Shown here piece by piece: positions 1 to 5,069 of a DNA stretch of 5,069 nt. Position 1 is the first letter of the stretch; each line of letters starts with the position of its first letter. Source of the DNA: an uncultured Eubacteriales bacterium (lineage in GTDB: Bacteria; Bacillota_A; Clostridia; Christensenellales; Aristaeellaceae); the NCBI GenBank assembly GCA_944333375.1, contig CALVKX010000156.1:1-5069 (forward strand). Reading direction: 5' to 3'. The notes under the pieces were generated by a model. That model did not search any database. It was not told the origin of the DNA and worked only from the letters and a program-made list of their open reading frames with translations. A program made the position numbers and the translations under genes.

Positions 1-542
<542 letters not shown>

Positions 543-547
543 GGCCG

Positions 548-553
548 CCACCT
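548..553 (-). promoter_or_regulatory. livM ribosome binding site overlapping the livH stop
   Basis: The minus strand reads AGGTGG six bases before the livM ATG. Its first base belongs to the livH TGA stop codon (555-553). This supports the livM start and suggests that ribosomes ending livH help to start livM. Confidence 0.75.
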
Positions 554-1437
554 CACACTTTCTCATGGACGGTCCTGCCCAGCAGTCCCGCGGGCTTGAC
601 CAGCAGGACCACGATGAGGACCGCAAAGACGAACGCGTCGCCAAGCTCGGTGGAGACGTACGCCTTGCCCAGGATCTCGATCACGCCCAGCAAAATGCCG
701 CCCAGCATGGCGCCGGGGATGGAGCCGATGCCGCCGAAGACCGCGGCGGTAAAGGCCTTGATGCCGGGCATGGCGCCGGTGGTGGGCATGAGGGTGGGAT
801 AGGCCGAGCACAGAAGCACGCCCGCGACGGCGGCCAGGGCCGAGCCGATGGCGAAGGTCACGGTGATGGTGAGGTTGACGTTGATGCCCATCAGCTCCGC
901 CGCGCCCTTGTCCTCGGCCACCACGCGCATGGCCTTGCCCATCTTGGTCCTGCCGGTAAAGACGGTCAGGGCGATCATGATGACCACGCAGGCGGCGATG
1001 GTGACCACGGCCTCGCTGGAGATGATGAGGCGGCCGTCCAGAAGGGAGATCGCGCCCAGGCCCACCACGGAGGGAAAGCTCTTGGGGTTGGCGCCCCAGA
1101 CCAGCAGGGCCACGTTTTGCAGCAGGTAGCTCATGCCGATGGCGGTGATGAGCACGGCCAGGGAGGACGCCTGGCGCAGCGGCTTGTAGGCCGTGCGCTC
1201 GATCACCATGCCCAGCACCGTGCACACCGCCATGGCCGCAAGCACGGAGATGACCGGCGGAAAGCTCCAGTACTGCATGGCGCAGAAGGCGATGTAAGCG
1301 CCGATCATGATGACGTCGCCGTGCGCGAAGTTGAGCATCTTGGCGATGCCGTAGACCATGGTATAGCCCAGGGCGATGATGGCATAGACGCTTCCCAGGC
1401 TGATGCCGTTGCACAGGTAGGACAGAAACTGTGTCAT
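553..1437 (-). CDS. livH: Branched-chain amino-acid ABC transporter permease LivH
   Basis: This is the first membrane subunit of the importer, an integral membrane protein of 294 residues, the normal length for the BPD_transp_2 family. It shows the LivH N-terminal signature: NGISLGSVYAIIALGYTMVY at residues 10-29, followed by NFAHGD at 36-41. The cytoplasmic loop thought to contact the ATPases is at about 162-188 (RTKMGKAMRVVAEDKGAAEL and onward). The glycine-rich GGIGSIPGAMLGG is at 235-247. Around eight hydrophobic segments are visible. The ATG at 1437-1435 is preferred because the protein then starts MTQFLSYLCNGISLG, like other LivH proteins, with a purine-rich GGGGG and GAAGG upstream. 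An in-frame GTG at 1449 would add four residues but leaves no proper spacing for a ribosome binding site. It follows livK after 143 bases and precedes livM after 10, so it is in the middle of the operon. Confidence 0.95.
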   Translation of the reverse strand: MTQFLSYLCNGISLGSVYAIIALGYTMVYGIAKMLNFAHGDVIMIGAYIAFCAMQYWSFPPVISVLAAMAVCTVLGMVIERTAYKPLRQASSLAVLITAIGMSYLLQNVALLVWGANPKSFPSVVGLGAISLLDGRLIISSEAVVTIAACVVIMIALTVFTGRTKMGKAMRVVAEDKGAAELMGINVNLTITVTFAIGSALAAVAGVLLCSAYPTLMPTTGAMPGIKAFTAAVFGGIGSIPGAMLGGILLGVIEILGKAYVSTELGDAFVFAVLIVVLLVKPAGLLGRTVHEKV

Positions 1438-1472
1438 TTTCCCCCACACCCTTCGTGTCGTTTGAAATGCGC

Positions 1473-1526
1473 GAAGGTAATCAACGGTAGTCGGGCGCTT
1501 AAGTCAAACTACCGTTGGTTACCTTC
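1473..1526 (-). repeat. Near-perfect 19-bp palindrome between livK and livH
   Basis: The arms 1473-1491 and 1508-1526 are inverted copies with a single mismatch (position 1481 against 1518) around a 16-base centre that contains CTTAAG. The left arm reads gaaggtaatcaacggtagt. In RNA it would form a long stem-loop ending 35 bases before the livH ATG. No run of U follows the stem on the minus strand, so it is not a canonical intrinsic terminator. It could be an mRNA processing or stability element, an operator, or a copy of a dispersed palindromic repeat. The base composition differs from the GC-rich hairpin next to it, so the two probably have separate origins. Confidence 0.75.
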
Positions 1527-1543
1527 CGCCTGTTTTCTTGTGG

Positions 1544-1572
1544 GCCCCTCCCGGCCGGGGGCCGGGAGGGGC
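1544..1572 (-). terminator. GC-rich hairpin directly after livK (partial terminator or 3'-end stabiliser)
   Basis: A perfect 13-bp stem (1544-1556 with 1560-1572) closes a three-base loop and begins eight bases after the livK TAA stop. Almost every pair is G-C. The transcript downstream reads CCACAAGAAAACAGG rather than a U-tract, so full intrinsic termination is unlikely. Such hairpins after the binding-protein gene, as between malE and malF, are known to protect the upstream message from 3' decay and to lower expression of the permeases. That role here is an inference from position and structure. Confidence 0.65.
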
Positions 1573-1580
1573 GGCTGGAC

Positions 1581-2705
1581 TTATTCCATGCCCACGTAGG
1601 CGCCGTTTTCGATCTTGACGGCGGTGGGGGTCTTGCTGACCTCGCCGGTGGCGGACCAGGTCATGGTGCCGGTGAGGCCCTCGATGGTGAGCTTCTGCAT
1701 CTCGGCGATCATGATCTCGCAGGCTTCCTCGGGGGTGGTGTCGGCGGTGATGCCGCCCGCGACCATCGCCTCGTAGACGGCGTAGACCGCGTCATAGGCG
1801 TCGGCGGCGAACTGGTTGGGGGTGTCGCCGTAGAGCTCGACGTACTTGGTGACGAAGTTCACGGTCTTCTCGTCCTTGGCGTCGGCGCTGAAGGGGGTCA
1901 GCAGCAGCACGCCCTCGGCCAGGCTGGTGTCAAAGCCCTCCATGGTGAGGATGCCGTCCATGCCGTCCACGCCGAAGAAGATGGGATCATAGCCCATGGC
2001 GTCGGCCTGGGTGAGGATCATGGAGGCGGGGGTGTAGTAGATGGGCAGGAAGACCAGCTCGGCGCCCGCGTTCTTGGTCTCGGTGACCTGCACGGAGAAG
2101 TCGGTGGTCTCGTCGGTGAAGGTGGTGACCTTCACGATCTCAAGGCCCAGCTCCGCGGCCTTCTGCTCGAAGGTCTGGTAGATGCCGGTGGAGTACACGT
2201 CGCCGTTGTTGTAGATCACGGCGACCTTGGTGGCCAGGCCATGCTCGGCGATGTACTGGGCCGAGGCCGCGCCCTGCGCGGGATCGGTGAAGCAGACCTG
2301 ATAGACGTTGTCCTTGTCGGCGATGACGTCGGTGGAGGAGGCGGAGGGCGTCAGCATGAAGATGCGCTCCTCATACGCCAGGGCGGCCACGGCGGCGCAG
2401 GGGCCGGAGGTCACGGTGCCCACGATCACCTTCGCGCCGTTGTCCAGCACGGTGTTGTAGGCGTTGATGGCCTTCTCGGGGTCATGCTCGTCGTCCTGCG
2501 CGTCGATTTCGATCTGCATGCCGCCCAGGGCGTTGAGCTCGTCGGCGGCAATCTTGGCCGCGTTGGCCACGGCGGTGCCGTAAATGGCGGCGGGGCCGGT
2601 CAGCGGGCCGATCACGCCGATCTTGATCGCGTCCTCAGCCACGGCGGGCAGGGCCAGGCCCAGCGCCAGAGCCAGCGTCAGGAGCACGGAAAGAACTTTT
2701 TTCAT
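1581..2705 (-). CDS. livK: Branched-chain amino-acid (HAAT family) ABC transporter substrate-binding protein
   Basis: This is the extracellular receptor that binds the amino acid and delivers it to LivH/LivM; it has 374 residues, typical for the type I periplasmic-binding fold (Peripla_BP_6). A signal peptide is clear: MKK, a hydrophobic stretch at 4-20, and a signal peptidase I site AVA|ED after residue 23. The mature protein opens with IKIGVIGPLTGPAAIYG, the family's first strand and loop. The regions that align with the ligand site of E. coli LIV-binding protein are TSGP at 99-102, SASSTD at 121-126, Tyr223/224 and Asp247 in GVDGMDG. The C-terminal closing motif GLTGTMTW is at 343-350. The start at 2705 is fixed by a GGGAGGT site eight bases upstream; an in-frame ATG at 2732 lacks one. 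Unusually for a Gram-positive binding protein there is no lipobox cysteine. Leucine, isoleucine and valine are the likely ligands, but this family also binds other amino acids and amides. Confidence 0.93.
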   Translation of the reverse strand: MKKVLSVLLTLALALGLALPAVAEDAIKIGVIGPLTGPAAIYGTAVANAAKIAADELNALGGMQIEIDAQDDEHDPEKAINAYNTVLDNGAKVIVGTVTSGPCAAVAALAYEERIFMLTPSASSTDVIADKDNVYQVCFTDPAQGAASAQYIAEHGLATKVAVIYNNGDVYSTGIYQTFEQKAAELGLEIVKVTTFTDETTDFSVQVTETKNAGAELVFLPIYYTPASMILTQADAMGYDPIFFGVDGMDGILTMEGFDTSLAEGVLLLTPFSADAKDEKTVNFVTKYVELYGDTPNQFAADAYDAVYAVYEAMVAGGITADTTPEEACEIMIAEMQKLTIEGLTGTMTWSATGEVSKTPTAVKIENGAYVGME

Positions 2706-2712
2706 CTTGAAT

Positions 2713-2720
2713 ACCTCCCT
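2713..2720 (-). promoter_or_regulatory. livK ribosome binding site
   Basis: The minus strand reads AGGGAGGT, a near-perfect Shine-Dalgarno sequence, about seven bases before the ATG at 2705. It settles the start against the upstream in-frame ATG at 2732, which would place this site inside the coding sequence and would spoil the signal peptide. Confidence 0.85.
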
Positions 2721-2733
2721 ACAATACTTCATC

Positions 2734-2759
2734 CCATCCGGGCACGTCCCGAATGATGG
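2734..2759 (-). other. Small hairpin at the predicted 5' end of the livK transcript
   Basis: CCATC (2759-2755) pairs with GATGG (2738-2734), and CGGG (2751-2748) pairs with CCCG (2742-2739), with a three-base bulge at 2754-2752 and a five-base loop. The stem starts about where transcription from the promoter at 2765-2793 would begin. A hairpin at the very 5' end can shield a message from decay. It is short and could be chance. Confidence 0.4.
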
Positions 2760-2764
2760 TGAAT

Positions 2765-2793
2765 ATTATAGCCGCTGCGCGCTTTGAGCGCAA
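2765..2793 (-). promoter_or_regulatory. livKHM promoter (sigma-70/SigA type)
   Basis: The minus strand has a perfect TATAAT -10 box at 2770-2765 and a TTGCGC -35 box at 2793-2788 (four of six matches to TTGACA), separated by exactly 17 bases. Transcription should start near 2757, giving a leader of about 50 bases before the livK ATG. It is the only good promoter in the gap between the repeat-protein gene and livK, so it probably drives the whole transport operon. Confidence 0.75.
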
Positions 2794-2799
2794 GCGGCT
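2770..2799. promoter_or_regulatory. Inverted repeat overlapping the livK promoter, operator candidate
   Basis: AGCCGCT at 2770-2776 is the inverted copy of AGCGGCT at 2793-2799, and GCGC at 2777-2780 mirrors GCGC at 2788-2791 with one unpaired base (2792) and a seven-base centre. The repeat covers the whole spacer and the -35 box and touches the last base of the -10 box. A dimeric protein bound here would block RNA polymerase. No regulator is encoded in the window, so the binding partner is unknown. Confidence 0.45.
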
Positions 2800-2884
2800 T
2801 TGCGAAAATTGCCTGTATTTGCATTGTTTTTCTGTAAAGAGGCGGACATTTTTTTGCCTGATGGTGCAAACCCTTCCCGCGCCC
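2800..2884. other. AT-richer upstream region of livK, no gene
   Basis: These 85 bases between the repeat-protein stop and the livK promoter hold no credible reading frame. The stretch is rich in A and T runs compared with the surrounding coding DNA, which fits an upstream activating or UP-like region. No convincing intrinsic terminator for the preceding gene is visible: the only stem (TTTGC with GCAAA near 2845-2865) is five pairs long and is followed by A residues, not U, on the transcript. Confidence 0.5.
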
Positions 2885-4099
2885 TTATTCGTTGAGCCAG
2901 TCGTCGGCGTCCTCGTAGGCGTAGTCGATGCCGTTTTCTTCCGCGTAGTCCCTCGCGTAGGAATCGCGCTCCACGGTCAGCACGAGGTTCTCCGGGCAGT
3001 CTTCAAAGGCGTCCTCCCCGATGGAGGAAACGCTGCCGGGTATGGTCACTTCCGTCAGGCTTTCGCAATCGATGAACGCCTCCTTGCCAATGGAGGTCAC
3101 CCCGTCGGGCAGGGCGATGCTCTCCAAATCGCTGCAACGGGAAAAAGCATAGTCGCCGATGGAGACAAGCCCGTCGGGCAGGTCGATGGATTTCAGGCTT
3201 TCGCAGCTGTTAAAGGCATCTCTGCCAATGACGGTCACCCCGTCGGGCAGGCTGATCTGCGCAAGGCTGTCGCAGCCATAAAAGGCCCACAGACCGAGGC
3301 TTTCCACGCTATCGGGCAGGTTCACATCCTCCAGCGCATGGCAGAATGAGAACGCGCCATCGCCGATCTCAGTGAGCCCGTCCGGCAGGCTGATCTGCAC
3401 AAGGCTGTCGCAGCCATCAAAGGCCCACATGCCGAGGCTTTCCACGCTATCGGGCAGGCTCACATCCTCCAGCGCCTCGCAGTATGCGAACGTGCCCTCG
3501 CCGATGGCCGTAATCCCGTCGGGAACGGCCGCGCTCCTGAGACTGTAGCAGGCGTAAAACGCGTAGTCGCCTATGGCGGCGACCGTCTCGGGGATGGACA
3601 CATGTTCCAGCTTCATGCAGCAGGAAAATGCGCCCCAGCCGATCGCAGTGATTCCCTCCGGAATCTGGTAGGAGGCAGCTTCCAGCGCGGCCGGATAGCA
3701 CAGCAGCTTTTTTTCCGTCTTGTCAAAGAGCACCCCGTCGATCAGCGCCAGCGTCGGATGGTCGGGGGACACCTCGATGGTTTGCAGGTCCTCGCATTCG
3801 TGAAACGGATTGCCCTCGATCTCGGTGACGCAGTCCGGGATGGTCACGCTGGTAAGGTTCCACCTCTCTCCGAAGCAGCCGCTGGCCATGGCGGTAACGG
3901 TGTGTCCGTCCAGCTCCCGGGGAATTTCCACCTCATACGTCTCCTCGGGGCCCATGTAGTACGTGATTTTGGCCGAGCCGTCCTCCAGCAGGACGTACTC
4001 ATAGTCCCCGGTGCTGTAAACCTCTTCCTCCGCCAGCGCCCACGCGCCGCCGCATACCAGAAGCGTCATCAAAGTCAAGCACCATATGATCCGTTTCAT
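2885..4099 (-). CDS. Secreted BspA-type leucine-rich-repeat protein
   Basis: This is a 404-residue exported protein of the LRR_5 (BspA) type, a family of surface or secreted proteins used for adhesion and protein-protein contact; the partner here is unknown. Residues 1-23 form a signal peptide with a likely signal peptidase I site ALA|EEE. Residues 24-163 hold an entry domain (GDYEYVLLEDGSAKITYY) and irregular repeats, including the insert SPDHPTLALIDGVLFDK. Nine regular 23-residue repeats follow at 164-370, with consensus L..I.LPDGVTSIG..AF..C.S. The end is a typical C-terminal cap (SYARDYAEENGIDYAY). There is no LPXTG motif, membrane helix, SLH or choline-binding domain, so the product is either free or held by an unseen partner. 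The start at 4099 gives a clean signal peptide and follows GGAGGG at 4115-4110; an in-frame ATG at 4129 has no such site. Repeats 3-4 and 5-6 are recent duplicates. Confidence 0.9.
   Translation of the reverse strand: MKRIIWCLTLMTLLVCGGAWALAEEEVYSTGDYEYVLLEDGSAKITYYMGPEETYEVEIPRELDGHTVTAMASGCFGERWNLTSVTIPDCVTEIEGNPFHECEDLQTIEVSPDHPTLALIDGVLFDKTEKKLLCYPAALEAASYQIPEGITAIGWGAFSCCMKLEHVSIPETVAAIGDYAFYACYSLRSAAVPDGITAIGEGTFAYCEALEDVSLPDSVESLGMWAFDGCDSLVQISLPDGLTEIGDGAFSFCHALEDVNLPDSVESLGLWAFYGCDSLAQISLPDGVTVIGRDAFNSCESLKSIDLPDGLVSIGDYAFSRCSDLESIALPDGVTSIGKEAFIDCESLTEVTIPGSVSSIGEDAFEDCPENLVLTVERDSYARDYAEENGIDYAYEDADDWLNE
3197..3472 (-). repeat. Tandem duplication of a two-repeat (138-bp) module within the LRR gene
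   Basis: Residues 210-255 and 256-301 are two copies of the same 46-residue block, each beginning LEDV.LPDSVESLG and continuing with L.QISLPDG. At DNA level, positions 3241-3360 and 3379-3498 differ at only 12 of 120 bases without gaps, an offset of exactly 138 bases, or two repeat units. The other repeats are visibly less alike, so this block was copied more recently than the rest of the array. Confidence 0.9.
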
Positions 4100-4109
4100 G
4101 CTCCAACCA

Positions 4110-4115
4110 CCCTCC
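4110..4115 (-). promoter_or_regulatory. Ribosome binding site of the LRR gene
   Basis: The minus strand reads GGAGGG ten bases before the ATG at 4099. It is the only good Shine-Dalgarno match near the two possible in-frame starts and so favours 4099 over 4129. Confidence 0.65.
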
Positions 4116-4142
4116 GATCGGTTTTTCATTGCTTTTTTATGA

Positions 4143-4172
4143 ATTTTACCATGCCGCGCGGAAAACCGTCAA
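4143..4172 (-). promoter_or_regulatory. Promoter of the LRR gene, extended -10 type
   Basis: The minus strand has TTGACG at 4172-4167 (-35, five of six consensus bases), an 18-base spacer, and TAAAAT at 4148-4143 (-10, five of six). The -10 box is preceded by TGG, the extended -10 motif TGn. The predicted start near 4136 gives a leader of about 37 bases. It sits in the 87-base gap after mnmA, so the repeat-protein gene can be expressed independently of mnmA. Confidence 0.7.
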
Positions 4173-4186
4173 CCATTTTTTCCATC

Positions 4187-5069
4187 CTAAAGCTCCGCCG
4201 CCGTCATGCCCGCGGCGTCGGCCACCGCGCCGCCCAGGCACACGTCCCCGTCGTAGAGCACCACGCTCTGCCCCGGCGTCACCGCGCGCTGAAGCTCGTC
4301 CGCCTCGATGAGCAGGCTGTCGCCCCGCGCCGTCACCGTCACCGCCTGATCTGACTGCCGGTAGCGGAAGCGCGCCGTCAGGCGCATGGGCGTTCCGTCC
4401 GGCGCGGGCGCCTCCCCGGCGATCCACGTCGCCCCGGAGGCGCGCACGAAGCGGCTGTACAGGCGCGGGCTGTCCTCGCCCTGCTCGACCACAAGCACGT
4501 TGCGCTCAAGGTCCTTGTCCACCACGAACCAGCGCCGCCCATCGCCCCCGCCGCCGATGCCAAGGCCGCGCCGCTGGCCCAGCGTGTAGTAGGCAAGGCC
4601 CATGTGCTCGCCCACCACGCGGCCGTCGGGGGTGCGCATCTGACCCGGCTGCATGGGCAGAAAGCCCTGCAAAAAGCGGCGGAAGTTGCGCTCGCCGATG
4701 AAGCACACGCCCGTGGAATCCTTCTTCTTGCTCGTGCACAGGCCGTTTTCCTCCGCGACGGCGCGCACCTGCGCCTTGGTCATGCCGCCCAGAGGAAAGA
4801 GGGCGCGCGAAAGCTGCCGCTCCTTGAGCATATAAAGGAAGTAGCTCTGGTCCTTGCCCGCGTCCGCGCCCTTGAGGAGCACGGGATGCCCGCTTTGCAC
4901 CTCCGAGCGCACGAAATGCCCGGTGGCCATGCGGCTGGCCCCCAGCTTGAGCGCGTAGTCCAGAAAGGCGCGGAACTTGATCTCGCGGTTGCACAGCACG
5001 TCGGGGTTGGGCGTGCGGCCGCGCCGGTACTCGTCCAGAAAATAGGAAAAGACCCGGTCGTAGTATTCC
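4187..5069 (-). CDS. mnmA: tRNA-specific 2-thiouridylase MnmA, 5' end cut by window edge
   Basis: MnmA installs sulfur at position 2 of the wobble uridine (U34) of tRNA-Lys, -Glu and -Gln in the cytoplasm, using ATP and a persulfide sulfur donor. The last 293 residues are visible; the family is about 360 long, so roughly 65-70 residues with the ATP-binding PP-loop lie beyond the right edge. Both catalytic cysteines are present: TPNPDVLCNREIKF (Cys codon 4993-4991), which activates the tRNA attack, and STGVCFIGERNF (Cys codon 4705-4703), which carries the persulfide. DQSYFLY and LGQRRGLGIGG, typical of the central part, are intact, and the C-terminal beta-barrel ends GGAVADAAGM. The reading frame is unbroken from the edge to the TAG at 4189-4187. 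No clear terminator follows; the next gene has its own promoter. Function is near certain from these motifs. Confidence 0.97.
   Translation of the reverse strand, partial: EYYDRVFSYFLDEYRRGRTPNPDVLCNREIKFRAFLDYALKLGASRMATGHFVRSEVQSGHPVLLKGADAGKDQSYFLYMLKERQLSRALFPLGGMTKAQVRAVAEENGLCTSKKKDSTGVCFIGERNFRRFLQGFLPMQPGQMRTPDGRVVGEHMGLAYYTLGQRRGLGIGGGGDGRRWFVVDKDLERNVLVVEQGEDSPRLYSRFVRASGATWIAGEAPAPDGTPMRLTARFRYRQSDQAVTVTARGDSLLIEADELQRAVTPGQSVVLYDGDVCLGGAVADAAGMTAAEL

Noticed and set aside
1438..1449. GTG start for livH four codons upstream
   Set aside because: The GAAGG motif abuts this GTG with no spacing, and the extra residues do not match LivH N-termini; ATG at 1437 fits better.
1471..1572. 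Riboswitch or T-box between livK and livH
   Set aside because: The region is two simple stem-loops in the middle of an operon, with no conserved T-box motif or known riboswitch core visible and no U-tract terminator.
2706..2732. Nine-codon upstream extension of livK (start at 2732)
   Set aside because: It has no ribosome binding site of its own, runs across the strong AGGGAGGT site, and puts charged residues before an otherwise standard signal peptide.
1515..2756. Long plus-strand reading frame of 413 codons opposite livK
   Set aside because: The translation is dominated by G, H, D and V in low-complexity patterns, as expected for the complement of GC-rich codons. livK on the minus strand has a recognisable family, signal peptide and ribosome binding site.
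4100..4129. Ten-codon upstream extension of the LRR protein (start at 4129)
   Set aside because: It would begin only about seven bases after the predicted transcription start, with no Shine-Dalgarno sequence, and would spoil the signal peptide.
4146..4427. Minus-strand frame of 93 codons (and similar frames at 4378-4596 and 4506-4994) inside mnmA
   Set aside because: These are out-of-frame, arginine/glycine/alanine-rich shadows of the clearly coding mnmA frame.

Overview
The window reads as ordinary chromosomal DNA from a GC-rich bacterium. It is most likely an uncultured gut member of the Bacillota (class Clostridia). The clues are strong GGAGG ribosome binding sites, a secreted BspA-type leucine-rich-repeat protein, a high-affinity amino-acid ABC transporter and a MnmA sequence of Gram-positive style. 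The taxonomic placement is an inference from protein style, not a measurement. All five genes are on the minus strand, so transcription runs from the right edge to the left.

Layout from right to left: (1) 5069-4187, the C-terminal four fifths of mnmA, the tRNA 2-thiouridylase, cut by the window edge. (2) 4099-2885, a complete 404-residue secreted BspA-type leucine-rich-repeat protein with its own sigma-70-type promoter just after mnmA. (3) 2884-2706, an intergenic region with a good promoter, an inverted repeat lying over that promoter and a small leader hairpin. (4) 2705-1581, livK, a substrate-binding protein of the branched-chain amino-acid (HAAT) family. (5) 1580-1438, an intergenic region with two strong hairpins, one GC-rich directly after livK and one 19-bp palindrome before livH. 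(6) 1437-553, livH, the first permease. (7) 542-1, livM, the second permease, cut by the left edge. The ATPase genes livG and livF would be expected further left but are not in view.

livK, livH and livM form one transport operon. The binding protein captures the amino acid outside the cell and the LivH/LivM pair forms the membrane channel. The hairpins after livK suggest that the binding protein is made in excess over the permeases, as in other binding-protein operons. mnmA and the repeat protein are neighbours without a visible functional link to the transporter.

I found no RNA gene, mobile element, CRISPR array or clear new system. The points most worth a second look are the palindrome between livK and livH, the absence of a lipobox in LivK, the inverted repeat over the livK promoter, and a recent 138-bp internal duplication in the repeat protein.
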